From: Actinobacteria bacterium IMCC26256
GTDB lineage: Bacteria > Actinomycetota > Acidimicrobiia > IMCC26256
Assembly: GCA_001023575.1 (NCBI GenBank)
Contig: CP011489.1
Location: 744,001-808,000, forward strand
Reading direction: 5' to 3'
DNA length: 64,000 nucleotides
The stretch's first letter is position 1. Each line of letters begins with the position of its first letter. The notes beneath the pieces were generated by a model, which had not been told where the DNA came from, made no database searches, and saw only the letters and a program-made list of their open reading frames with translations. This document shows, one piece after another, positions 50,252 through 58,893 of the stretch. The position numbers and the translations under genes are program-made.

Positions 50252-50755
50252 ATGGACTCTCTGCGCTGCAACGTCGCGGATCTTCTGCATCGACCGGCCG
50301 CCCGCCGGTTAGTAGTGCTGTCCATTGACCCCGAGGAACTCGGCGGCGTTGGCCAGACCAGACTCGTTAGTGATGAGCCTGTCTCAATCAAGATCGCGTT
50401 CGAGCATGTATCCGACAGCATCGTGGTCAATGGCCAGGCCGCAGCCGTATACGAGCTCACTTGCTCTAGGTGCCTTGAGCCGATTCGCCATCCTGTCGCT
50501 GCCCCGGTGCGCGAGTTATTTGAACAAGACCCGATCGAGGGGCAGACCTACAAACTCGAGGGCGACGAGATCGACCTCGGTGGCCCGATACGCGACAACA
50601 TTCTTCTTCAACTTCCGTCTGCCGCACTCTGCAAAGACGACTGCGTCGGGCTCTGCTTGGTCTGTGGAGTAAACCGCAACACGGATACATGTGGCTGCGA
50701 CCTAACTGTCACAGACCCACGATGGGACGCACTGAAGGATATAAAGATCGATTAA
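50252..50755 (+). CDS. DUF177 / YceD-family protein
   Basis: A 167-residue member of the YceD family, almost always upstream of rpmF; the E. coli and plant relatives are needed for 23S rRNA accumulation. Conserved cysteine pairs CSRC (in YELTCSRCLEPI) and the C-terminal CKDDCVGLCLVCGVNRN ... CGC are present. AT-rich 84 bp follow before rpmF. Likely promotes large-subunit assembly together with L32. Confidence 0.9.
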   Translation: MDSLRCNVADLLHRPAARRLVVLSIDPEELGGVGQTRLVSDEPVSIKIAFEHVSDSIVVNGQAAAVYELTCSRCLEPIRHPVAAPVRELFEQDPIEGQTYKLEGDEIDLGGPIRDNILLQLPSAALCKDDCVGLCLVCGVNRNTDTCGCDLTVTDPRWDALKDIKID

Positions 50756-50759
50756 AAAT

Positions 50760-50786
50760 GCAGTAATACTGCTGATATCTCGATAT
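50760..50786 (+). other. Two small inverted repeats in the rpmF leader
   Basis: GCAGTA-A-TACTGC (50760-50772) and ATATC-TC-GATAT (50775-50786) lie side by side in the AT-rich DUF177-rpmF gap. A 14-bp imperfect repeat with ACATAAA cores (50804-50831) follows, ending at the ribosome-binding site. Confidence 0.35.
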
Positions 50787-50839
50787 TTACAAACAAAATA
50801 GCGAATACATAAAACTGAACACATAAATAGGAGAACAAG

Positions 50840-51019
50840 ATGGCTGTACCTAAGCGCAAGACCCCAAGAGCAAAGACAAGGCAGCGACGAGCCTCTAACT
50901 GGACCCTCGATCGCGCGCCGCGCAGTACCTGCCCAACATGCGGTGCAACAAAGTTGCCTCACATCGTCTGCGGTAACTGCGGTACATACCGAGGCCGCCA
51001 GGTAATCGACGTCAGCTGA
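50840..51019 (+). CDS. rpmF: Ribosomal protein L32 (zinc-binding form)
   Basis: A 59-residue L32: MAVPKRKTPRAKTRQRRASN at the start, then CPTCGATKLPHIVCGNCGTY with two CxxC pairs that bind zinc, and a RGRQVIDVS tail. GGAG is 6 nt before the ATG. It follows the DUF177 gene as in most bacteria and is followed after 5 bp by plsX. Confidence 0.97.
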   Translation: MAVPKRKTPRAKTRQRRASNWTLDRAPRSTCPTCGATKLPHIVCGNCGTYRGRQVIDVS

Positions 51020-51024
51020 CTCCT

Positions 51025-52029
51025 TTGAGCGCACCACTGCGCATCGCGATCGATGCTATGGGCGGAGACCGAGCGCCCGGCGAGATCGTTGCCGGGGCTA
51101 TTCAGGCTGTCGATATTCTCGGGGTTGAGGTTCTCCTCTTCGGCCGCGAGGATGCGATAACTCCGCTGTTCCCGAACGGTGCTGCACCGGCTGGTGTAGA
51201 AGTTATTGGGTGCTCTGAGGTAATAGAGATGAGCGATGATCCTGCGCGGTCGATCCGTTCTAAGAAAGACGCATCGGTCGTGCGCTGCGCGGAAGCGGTG
51301 CGAGACGGTGCCGCAGATGCAATGGTCGGCGCCGGAAATACCGGGGCCACTATGGGCAGCGCTCTTCTGCGAATGGGTCGCATAAAAGGCGTGGCTCGCC
51401 CGGCTGTAGCGGTACCAATTCCCGTTCCCTTCTCCCATCCGCATCTCCTCGTCGATGCCGGCGCCACCGTCGATGCGTCGCCAGAGTGGCTTCTGCAGTT
51501 TGCGCTAATGGGGAGAGCATTCTCGAGGCTGCGATTCGGCGTCGAGAACCCAATGGTTGGGCTTCTCTCCAACGGTGAAGAGCCAGGTAAAGGAGACGAA
51601 CTCCGCAAGAAAACTTTTGAGCTTCTAGATGGGCAGCCTTGGTTCAAGGGAAACGCTGAGGGCCGTGACTTCATGACTGGCCACCCCGAGGTATTAGTCA
51701 CAGATGGCTTTACCGGCAATGTTGCCCTCAAAGCAATGGAGGCAGCCCTTAAGGCTGCTGCCGGGCTGGTCTTTACAGTCCTCGGATCTACCGATGAGAC
51801 CAAGAAAGCTGCAGAGGTAGTTACAGGGCCGCTGCTCCAAGCAGTGACGGATTACTTAGACCCGGACACGTTTGGTGGCGCTGCCTTGCTCGGAGTTGAT
51901 GGTGTCTGCATCATTTCGCACGGTTCATCATCGGCTCGCGCAATTGTAAATGCCTGCTCGCTCGCTATCGACTGCGTAAATGGCAACCTAGTTACCCTAA
52001 TGAAGGAGACGATTCAAAATGCCGGCTGA
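51025..52029 (+). CDS. plsX: Phosphate acyltransferase PlsX
   Basis: Makes acyl-phosphate from acyl-ACP for phospholipid synthesis. 334 residues with IAIDAMGGDRAPGEIVAGAI, SKKDASVV-like RSKKDASVVRCAEAV, VGAGNTGATMGSALLRMG and GFTGNVALKAMEA. TTG start 6 nt after the rpmF stop. It overlaps acpP by 11 bp, so fatty-acid and ribosomal genes share this operon. Confidence 0.96.
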   Translation: MSAPLRIAIDAMGGDRAPGEIVAGAIQAVDILGVEVLLFGREDAITPLFPNGAAPAGVEVIGCSEVIEMSDDPARSIRSKKDASVVRCAEAVRDGAADAMVGAGNTGATMGSALLRMGRIKGVARPAVAVPIPVPFSHPHLLVDAGATVDASPEWLLQFALMGRAFSRLRFGVENPMVGLLSNGEEPGKGDELRKKTFELLDGQPWFKGNAEGRDFMTGHPEVLVTDGFTGNVALKAMEAALKAAAGLVFTVLGSTDETKKAAEVVTGPLLQAVTDYLDPDTFGGAALLGVDGVCIISHGSSSARAIVNACSLAIDCVNGNLVTLMKETIQNAG

Positions 52030-52321
52030 GACACACACAACTCGCGAGCCCATTTCGCCCGATGAGGTATTTGCAATTGTAAAAGCAAATCTCTGCGAGA
52101 TTCTCGAGGTATCTGAAGACGCGATCCTGAGAGAATCTCGTTTCGTTGAAGACCTAGATGCAGACTCACTGGCCCTGATTGAACTCGTCGAGGCGCTAGA
52201 AGAGGATCTCGGTGAGCGCACAGTGGGATTCTCAGTCGATGATGAAGACATCTCCGATATGAAGACTGTTGGAGATGCAGTTGATTATGTAATAGCGCGC
52301 CTTGGGGGTACGTCGGCGTAA
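52019..52321 (+). CDS. acpP: Acyl carrier protein
   Basis: A 100-residue acidic ACP. The 4'-phosphopantetheine serine is in DLDADSLALIELV (DSL), with the usual helix II recognition residues. The N-terminus is about 15 residues longer than in typical ACPs and there is a short DDEDISD insert before the last helix. It lies between plsX and rnc, as in many bacteria. Confidence 0.94.
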   Translation: MPAETHTTREPISPDEVFAIVKANLCEILEVSEDAILRESRFVEDLDADSLALIELVEALEEDLGERTVGFSVDDEDISDMKTVGDAVDYVIARLGGTSA

Positions 52322-52335
52322 CTGCCGTTCTTAAT

Positions 52336-53094
52336 ATGACCGAATCCGCGCGCCGAGCACTTGAGTCCAGAATTGGATACGCATTTCAAGATGAGTCTTT
52401 GCTCCTACGCGCCTTGGTGCACCGATCCTGGTGCGCTGAGCACTCAGATTCTCGCTCGAATGAGCAGTTTGAGTTTCTAGGAGACTCAATCCTTGGTTAT
52501 GTAATTAGTGATCATGTATTCAATAAGTATCCAGACCTAAGCGAGGGGCAGTGGTCCAAGGTTCGCGCCTCAGTTGTGAATACCGAGAGCCTCGCTGAGG
52601 TTGCGCGCGGCATCGGTCTCGGTGAGTGCTTATTCCTAGGTAAAGGCGAGGCCGCTGGGGGCGGACGCGAGAAGGTCTCAATTTTAGGCGATGCAATGGA
52701 GGCCGTAATAGCTGCGGTTTACCTTGATGGTGGCGAAGAGGCGGCGCGTGAAGTTGTTTTAACTCTTCTTCAAGAAGATGTTGCCTCTGCCGCGAAATTA
52801 CCGGGCTCTGATGACCCGAAGACGATGCTGCAGGAACTCGCGTTGCTGCGAGAGATAGGTCTCCCTAAATATCGCGTTCACGGCGATGGCCCGGATCACG
52901 AGAAACGGTTCTATGCAACGGTTCTGCTCGATGGTATCGAGCGTGGAGCGGGAGAGGGAGTTAGCAAGAAGCAGGCCGAGCAGGCTGCGGCGAGCATCGC
53001 CGCTGATTGGCTCCGCGAACAAGCGATTGGGTCAACCGACCCGAGCGGAGACGACGCCGAAGGGCGTACGGATCGGGGAAGTATTAATGCCTGA
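52336..53094 (+). CDS. rnc: Ribonuclease III
   Basis: Cleaves double-stranded RNA in rRNA and mRNA maturation. 252 residues: catalytic domain with NEQFEFLGDSILGYVISD (signature) and ILGDAMEAVIAAVYLDGG (catalytic Asp/Glu), then a dsRNA-binding domain (PKTMLQELALLREIGLPKY ... KKQAEQAAASIA). It overlaps the mutM start by 8 bp. Confidence 0.97.
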   Translation: MTESARRALESRIGYAFQDESLLLRALVHRSWCAEHSDSRSNEQFEFLGDSILGYVISDHVFNKYPDLSEGQWSKVRASVVNTESLAEVARGIGLGECLFLGKGEAAGGGREKVSILGDAMEAVIAAVYLDGGEEAAREVVLTLLQEDVASAAKLPGSDDPKTMLQELALLREIGLPKYRVHGDGPDHEKRFYATVLLDGIERGAGEGVSKKQAEQAAASIAADWLREQAIGSTDPSGDDAEGRTDRGSINA

Positions 53095-53926
53095 ACTGCC
53101 AGAAGTTGAGACTATTCGAAGAGATCTTGATAAAGAAATTGCAGGTAAGAAGATCAAGTCCGTTGAGGTAACTGGTGCGCGATCAACGCGCCGCCATGAG
53201 GACCTAAAGACGTTCATCGATCCATTGGTGGGGCGCACTGTCAAGGGTGTTGACCGCCGCGGCAAATATATGGTCGTGAAGCTAGATGGGCCAGATGTCT
53301 TGATAATCCATTTAGGGATGTCGGGGCAGTTGCTCCGTGCTCCTTCTGTTCGCACCGAGATGCCAAAGCACACCCACGTTGTAATTAATTTCACTCAGGG
53401 AGGGCAACTGCGTTTTATCGACCCGCGTACTTTCGGTGAGATGTTCGTTACTACGCTCGACGTAATTGAGGAGCAAGTCCCTGAGCTTGCGCATCTCGGG
53501 ATCGATGCGCTTTCCGCTCCGGTTACCTGGAAGAACTTCGGTGGGCTGTTGACTCTGCGCAGCGCAAAACTCAAGACGGCGCTTATGGACCAGCGTGTGC
53601 TTGCCGGCATCGGGAATATCTATAGCGACGAGATTCTCTTCCACTCTGGGCTCCGCTTCGACCGCTCGACTGACTCCTTGAAGCCTGAGGATGTGCGTCG
53701 CCTCTATCGCTCCACGGTTGAGGTACTCCAGGAGGCTCTTCGTCTGAGAGGGTCGTCTCTCGCGGATGCTCAGTATGTCGACCTATTCGGCAAACCAGGC
53801 GGTTATCAAGCCGAGCATCAGGTCTACGCACGTGACGGGCTGCCCTGCCGACGCTGCCGCCAGACCATTACGAAGGAGAAATTTACCGGCAGAACTACCT
53901 ATTTCTGCCCGGCCTGTCAGATCTGA
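53087..53926 (+). CDS. mutM: Formamidopyrimidine-DNA glycosylase
   Basis: Removes oxidised purines such as 8-oxoguanine and cuts the abasic site. 279 residues starting MPELPEVETIRRDL (catalytic Pro after Met removal, Glu), with KKIKSVEV and MSGQL, and a C-terminal zinc finger CRRCRQTITKEKFTGRTTYFC. The start at 53087 is set by the invariant PELPEVE; a frame upstream is internal to rnc. Confidence 0.97.
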   Translation: MPELPEVETIRRDLDKEIAGKKIKSVEVTGARSTRRHEDLKTFIDPLVGRTVKGVDRRGKYMVVKLDGPDVLIIHLGMSGQLLRAPSVRTEMPKHTHVVINFTQGGQLRFIDPRTFGEMFVTTLDVIEEQVPELAHLGIDALSAPVTWKNFGGLLTLRSAKLKTALMDQRVLAGIGNIYSDEILFHSGLRFDRSTDSLKPEDVRRLYRSTVEVLQEALRLRGSSLADAQYVDLFGKPGGYQAEHQVYARDGLPCRRCRQTITKEKFTGRTTYFCPACQI

Positions 53927-53928
53927 GG

Positions 53929-54222
53929 GTGGAGAATAATTCGCAAGACACTGCGCTAATTCGTCGCCGCCTCCTGATCTCAGGGCGCGTTCAGGGGGTC
54001 TGGTTCAGGGATTCTTGTAGCGCGCAGGCTCGGGAGAACGGCGTCTTTGGATGGGTTCGAAATACCCCCAATGGTGCCGTGGAGGCAGTATTCGAGGGTG
54101 CACCTGAGGATGTCGAGCGGCTAATTGAGTGGTCCAAGAGTGGACCAACCCATGCAGTCGTCGAGAGCGTTGAGGTCGAGATAGAGGAGCATGAAGGCCT
54201 ATCAGAGTTCTGGATCAAATGA
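53929..54222 (+). CDS. acyP: Acylphosphatase
   Basis: A 97-residue acylphosphatase. LLISGRVQGVWFRDSCSAQA contains the catalytic Arg of the GRVQGVxFR motif and NGVFGWVRNTPNG has the catalytic Asn. GTG start 3 bp after mutM. Directly precedes smc, a frequent order. Confidence 0.93.
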   Translation: MENNSQDTALIRRRLLISGRVQGVWFRDSCSAQARENGVFGWVRNTPNGAVEAVFEGAPEDVERLIEWSKSGPTHAVVESVEVEIEEHEGLSEFWIK

Positions 54223-54312
54223 TTATTGAGGGTGGATTGAGTTGGACTATGCGCGCGCACCACGGCGCTCATCGCTACGCTCCGGTTTCGGACGGAGAAG
54301 GGGTTCCTGCGC

Positions 54313-57300
54313 GTGTTTCTTAAGTCGTTAACCCTTAGGGGTTTCAAGTCGTTTGCCGAGAAGACAACTCTTGAGTTTGAACCAGGTGTCATGGTTGTCG
54401 TCGGCCCAAACGGATCGGGCAAGTCAAACCTTGTGGATGCTGTCGCCTGGGTTCTCGGCGCTCAGGGGCCGCGCTCTCTGCGCGGTGGAAAAATGGACGA
54501 TGTCATCTTTGCTGGAACATCGACGCGCCCGTCACTTGGTCGCGCAGAGGTTTCACTAACGATCGACAACGGTTCAGCAACCCTCCCAATTGAGTTCTCA
54601 GAGGTAACGATTACGCGAACCCTATTCAGGAGTGGAGACTCTGAGTACGCAATCAACGGGGTGCCTTGCCGACTCCTTGACATTCAAGAGTTGCTATCTG
54701 ACTCAGGAATCGGGCGACAGCAGCATGTCATTGTGGGTCAGGGGCAACTCGACTCGGTATTGAACGCACGCCCCGAGGATCGACGACTCATCATCGAAGA
54801 GGCAGCCGGCGTACTCAAGTATCGCAAGCGCCGAGAGAAAGCCGAGCGACGACTTGAGGCCACGGAGGGCAACCTCCTTCGTCTCAATGATTTGCTTCGT
54901 GAAGTTCGAAGAGGGCTAGCGCCGCTGCAGAGGCAGGCAGATGCCGCGCGTCGCCACGATGGGCTAGTAGACGAACTCCGTGCGATTAGAACCTACCTAG
55001 CTGGAGTCGAACTTGGAACTCTGACCGCAAAAGGTGAGCGCGTAGTCGAGAAGCGTGCTTCATTTGCCGACGAAGATGCTCAACTGCAGGCTCGCCTGCG
55101 CGACTTAGACCTCTCGGTAATTGACGCAGAGAGATTGCTTACCATCGCTGGGCACGGCGACCTTGCAAGCATGCTTGCTCGCATCGAGGCACTCCGTGAG
55201 AGGGCTCGAGGAATCGGAGCCCTCCTTGCTGAGAAGCAGCGCAATGTCGAGCGCGAGTTGAGCGCCGCTGCCGATGAAGGCGTTGTCGATAACTTCGTTG
55301 CGGAGGTAGGTGCTCTAAGGGAGCAGCTCGCAGCTGTTGATGAAGAGGCAGCCGCTCTATCTCAGACCGCAGCAAGCATCGCATCCGCTGAGGCCGAGGC
55401 AGCTCTTCGCCGTTCAGAGTTCGCGGCTCAAGAAGCAGCAGTTCCAGACGCCGGAGCAGCAGAGGCTGCCCGTAGAGAGTTAGCCGCGCGCCGCGATGCG
55501 CTTGGGCGTAGCGAGCAGGAGCCAGAGCGTCTTGATGCTCGCGCACGTGAGATTGCTGAGCGGCTGGTCCGGTTAAGCGCTGAACAAGCAGTTCTTCAGA
55601 CGAGCACGGCTGAGGCTGCTCAGAGAACAGAGAGTCTGGTGGCAGACGCAACTGCGCAGCGATCAGCATTTGAAGCAGCAGTCTTGTCTACACAAACAAC
55701 TGAAGAGGCGCTGCGTAAGGCCGAGGCCGAGGCGAGCAGATGGTCGGCGCGCTCTGAGGCGCTGGCACTTGCATTGGATAGCGCACGTGATGCAGCAGGC
55801 GCTGCTCGCATCGATGGTCTCGCCGGTGTCGTTGGCCCTCTAGTCGATCATCTCTCAATAGAGGCAGGGACCGAGGCCGCAGTCGCTAGTGCGCTAGGTG
55901 ATGCGATGCGCGCGATTGTCGTCAAGGGAGGGGACTCAGTGCGCCTTGCTCTTGACAGTCTTGTAGCCGGTGATGCCCGAGCCTTGTTGCTGGTCGTCGA
56001 TTCCTCCGTACAGTCGGTGCAGGGCGAGATGGTCCCCGCTGGCACGCGTGCACTCGTTGACTGTGTGCGCACCTCTCTTCCAGGTCTAGACGCTGTCTTG
56101 GCTCGCCTTTTAGCGGGGCACATCTTGGTCGACGGCGACTGGTCGCGTGCTCTCGATGCCGCTCTACTGCGCCCCGATGTCGTTGCAGTTACGCGAGCTG
56201 GTGACCGCTTTGGTGGTCGATCAGCGTGGCGAATTGGTGCAGATGAATCAGCAGGAGTTACCCAGAGCGCTCTAGACGAGGCTCGCGAGAAGGCTGAGCA
56301 GGCAAAAGAGACTGCCGCCACTGCGCGGACAGCGTTAGACGGAGCGCGCGCTGCTGAGCGAAGCGCTCGAGAGCGTGAAGAACTTGCTCGTGAAGCGAAT
56401 AGGTCTAATGCGATATCGCTAGAGAATGGAGCGGCTTCGCTCTCTCGTATTGATGGCGAGATAATTGAGAGGGCCGAGGAGAAGCGCGTCTTGGAGGAGG
56501 GTGCTCTCACGCAACGCACCGCCCTCATTGATGATCGTGCGCGAATTGCAGAGATCGAGGCTGCCCTTCCAGAGCTAGAGAAAGCGGAGCGCGATGCCGG
56601 CGAACTATTAGCGCAACGCATGGCTCAACGAGCTGAGTTGGAGGCGGGCGAGGCAGCGGTAGCTGCGCTGCGCAGAGACTCCGAGGTTGCCTCTGCTGCA
56701 ATTGAGGAGAGACGCGTTGGGCTAGAGCGCCGCCTAGGCGCAGTCGAGGAGAGACTTGCAAAGGATCCGGAGGCAAAGGCCTTAGCGGAGAGTCGCAGGG
56801 CCTCGCTGGCGATGCGTGCGAGCGATTTTGCGCAGGTTGGTATTCGTCTCGCTGAGCGCACTTCGCTAATTGATGTTGCGCTAGAGCGTCTACGTGGTGA
56901 GCACCATCGCCGCAGTGAGAGAGCGAGTGAGGCAGGTAGTCGCCTAGGTGATCTACGACGTGAACGAGTCGAGGCCGAGCGCTCTCTAACCGTCGTTCGC
57001 GAGCAGGTAGGGCGATTAGAGGTAGAGGACGCGGAGACTCGCATGCGCCTCGAGACTCTCGTTGAGAGAATCCGTGCCGATTTCGACTGCGAGCCATCAG
57101 CAACACTCGATCTTGAGGCTCCGATTGCTCCAGAGGGATCAACGCTCGCGGGTAGAGGTAGAGACCTCGACCGAGAGCTGCGGATCATGGGGCCGATCAA
57201 TCCACTAGCGCTCGAGGAGTACGACGCTCTTCAAGAGCGCCATGACTTTCTGCAGCAGCAACTTGAGGACGTGAAGTCGTCCCGTCGCGAACTTCAGCGC

Positions 57301-57798
57301 GTCATTAAGGCTGTTGATCAAGAGATCATCTCTGTATTTGAGAAGGCTTTTGATGATGTTCAGGGCAACTTTACCGACCTGTTCACCACACTCTTCCCCG
57401 GGGGAAGCGGGCGGATTTTCTTGACCGACCCGAGCAACCTATTGGAGACCGGTATCGAGATAGAGGCGCGCCCGTCAGGCAAGAACACAAAGCGCCTATC
57501 ACTGCTATCGGGTGGAGAGCGATCCTTAACCGCTCTTGCATTCCTCTTTGCGGTATTCCGATCACGACCATCTCCCTTCTACTTACTAGACGAGGTCGAG
57601 GCCGCATTAGACGATGTGAACCTGCATCGTTTCTTAGATCTTGTGCGTGAGTTCCGTGACGAAGCGCAGCTACTGATCGTTACTCATCAACGGCGCACGA
57701 TGGAGGCCGGTGACTGCATGTTTGGAGTCTCGATGCCTCCAGGCGGCTCTACGAAGGTTGTGAGCCAGAGAATGCGCGGGGAGATAGTCCTTCAGTGA
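54313..57798 (+). CDS. smc: Chromosome segregation ATPase SMC
   Basis: A 1161-residue SMC: N-terminal Walker A GPNGSGKSN (31-39), two long coiled coils rich in Ala/Glu/Arg, a hinge at about 500-660 (GVVGPLVDHLSIEAGTEAAV ... ), and a C-terminal lobe with the ABC signature LLSGGERSLTALAF and Walker B PFYLLDEVEAALDD. The coiled-coil DNA produces many spurious antisense frames. The scpA/scpB partners are not in the window. GTG start. Confidence 0.97.
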   Translation: MFLKSLTLRGFKSFAEKTTLEFEPGVMVVVGPNGSGKSNLVDAVAWVLGAQGPRSLRGGKMDDVIFAGTSTRPSLGRAEVSLTIDNGSATLPIEFSEVTITRTLFRSGDSEYAINGVPCRLLDIQELLSDSGIGRQQHVIVGQGQLDSVLNARPEDRRLIIEEAAGVLKYRKRREKAERRLEATEGNLLRLNDLLREVRRGLAPLQRQADAARRHDGLVDELRAIRTYLAGVELGTLTAKGERVVEKRASFADEDAQLQARLRDLDLSVIDAERLLTIAGHGDLASMLARIEALRERARGIGALLAEKQRNVERELSAAADEGVVDNFVAEVGALREQLAAVDEEAAALSQTAASIASAEAEAALRRSEFAAQEAAVPDAGAAEAARRELAARRDALGRSEQEPERLDARAREIAERLVRLSAEQAVLQTSTAEAAQRTESLVADATAQRSAFEAAVLSTQTTEEALRKAEAEASRWSARSEALALALDSARDAAGAARIDGLAGVVGPLVDHLSIEAGTEAAVASALGDAMRAIVVKGGDSVRLALDSLVAGDARALLLVVDSSVQSVQGEMVPAGTRALVDCVRTSLPGLDAVLARLLAGHILVDGDWSRALDAALLRPDVVAVTRAGDRFGGRSAWRIGADESAGVTQSALDEAREKAEQAKETAATARTALDGARAAERSAREREELAREANRSNAISLENGAASLSRIDGEIIERAEEKRVLEEGALTQRTALIDDRARIAEIEAALPELEKAERDAGELLAQRMAQRAELEAGEAAVAALRRDSEVASAAIEERRVGLERRLGAVEERLAKDPEAKALAESRRASLAMRASDFAQVGIRLAERTSLIDVALERLRGEHHRRSERASEAGSRLGDLRRERVEAERSLTVVREQVGRLEVEDAETRMRLETLVERIRADFDCEPSATLDLEAPIAPEGSTLAGRGRDLDRELRIMGPINPLALEEYDALQERHDFLQQQLEDVKSSRRELQRVIKAVDQEIISVFEKAFDDVQGNFTDLFTTLFPGGSGRIFLTDPSNLLETGIEIEARPSGKNTKRLSLLSGGERSLTALAFLFAVFRSRPSPFYLLDEVEAALDDVNLHRFLDLVREFRDEAQLLIVTHQRRTMEAGDCMFGVSMPPGGSTKVVSQRMRGEIVLQ

Positions 57799-57814
57799 TT
57801 CTTAGGGCCTCGCA

Positions 57815-58882
57815 GTGATTGCTCTCGCCGTTGTACGCGCCGCTGAACTGGCTGCGCCTGCGCCAGTATCGGTGTGTGGACCCCTCGGCGAGCAGGGAGT
57901 GCTCTGCAGGGTCGTCTACGAGGCAACAAATTCCTCAGGGGCGGCGCGTGCGGCCGAGATTCTCGCCAAGCCCTTTCGAATCGCACTGATTCTTCTCATT
58001 GCCTGGGTTGTGACGCGGATACTCAGAGTCCTCGTTCGCCGCTTCGTGAAGCACCTCTCGACGGATGCAGCCGATCGATTCGCTGCATTAGGGAAGCGCA
58101 CTGGCATCAGCCTATTAACTCCGGCCGAAGCAAGCCTTAGGCGCGAGCAACGCGCAAATACAATCGGGACTGTTCTGCGGAGTGTCGTCAGCCTGTTGGT
58201 CTGGGCTACTGCTGTCGTCATGTGCATGCAACTGCTCGGCATAAGCCTCGCTGCGCTAGGGATAAGTGTCGGAATAATTGGGGCTGCGCTTGCATTTGGT
58301 TCGCAGGCATTGGTGAGAGACCTAGTCACAGGCGCGTTCATGCTTGTGGAGGACCAATACGGTGTCGGCGATGTTGTAGATCTCGGTTCAGCTACCGGCA
58401 CTGTTGAGCATGTGACTCTCCGAGTAACGCGGGTGCGTGATGTAGATGGAGTGGTTTGGTATGTGCCTAACGGCGAGATACGGCGCGTTGGTAATAAGAC
58501 TCAGCAGTGGGCCGTCGTAAATCTTGATGTGCCGGTCGCATATGAAACCGAGATGGATCTAGTCATTGGGGCTTTGAACTCGGCGGGCGCTGCACTCGTC
58601 TCTGACGCCGAGGTAGCCGATGCGCTCCTCCTCTCGCCAGAGGTATTAGGAATCGAGTCGATTAGCGCTGACCGGATATTGGTGCGCATCAGTATTCGCA
58701 CAGTTGCGACCAAGCAATGGGTCGTAGCGAGAGCCCTGCGTGCCCACGTGAAGAAGGCCCTCGATGATGCGGGGATCGATCCCGGATTAGGGCAACTCGG
58801 TCCACAGATGGCACCCGGAGCCCCCGTTTCTAAAGCACCGGCACCGCCCGCGCATGGAGGCATTACGGAGTTGGGCAGTTAG
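57815..58882 (+). CDS. MscS-family mechanosensitive channel
   Basis: A 355-residue small-conductance mechanosensitive channel. Three hydrophobic segments lie between about 45 and 160, the last with the pore-lining pattern LGISVGIIGAALAFGSQALVRDL, then the cytoplasmic beta domain with GDVVDLGSATGTVEHVTLRVTRVRD. N-terminal region is periplasmic. Start ATT/GTG ambiguous; the frame used begins with GTG 17 bp after smc. Releases solutes on osmotic downshift. Confidence 0.9.
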   Translation: MIALAVVRAAELAAPAPVSVCGPLGEQGVLCRVVYEATNSSGAARAAEILAKPFRIALILLIAWVVTRILRVLVRRFVKHLSTDAADRFAALGKRTGISLLTPAEASLRREQRANTIGTVLRSVVSLLVWATAVVMCMQLLGISLAALGISVGIIGAALAFGSQALVRDLVTGAFMLVEDQYGVGDVVDLGSATGTVEHVTLRVTRVRDVDGVVWYVPNGEIRRVGNKTQQWAVVNLDVPVAYETEMDLVIGALNSAGAALVSDAEVADALLLSPEVLGIESISADRILVRISIRTVATKQWVVARALRAHVKKALDDAGIDPGLGQLGPQMAPGAPVSKAPAPPAHGGITELGS

Positions 58883-58885
58883 CAT
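58880..58885 (+). promoter_or_regulatory. Candidate -10 box (TAGCAT), leaderless
   Basis: TAGCAT overlaps the mscS stop codon and ends 8 nt before the ATG of ftsY. Confidence 0.35.
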
Positions 58886-58893
58886 CGCCCCCG

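Noticed and set aside
56525-57200. Long minus-strand frames opposite smc
   Set aside because: They arise from the Ala/Glu/Arg-rich coiled-coil codons; products are low-complexity Arg/Ser runs.
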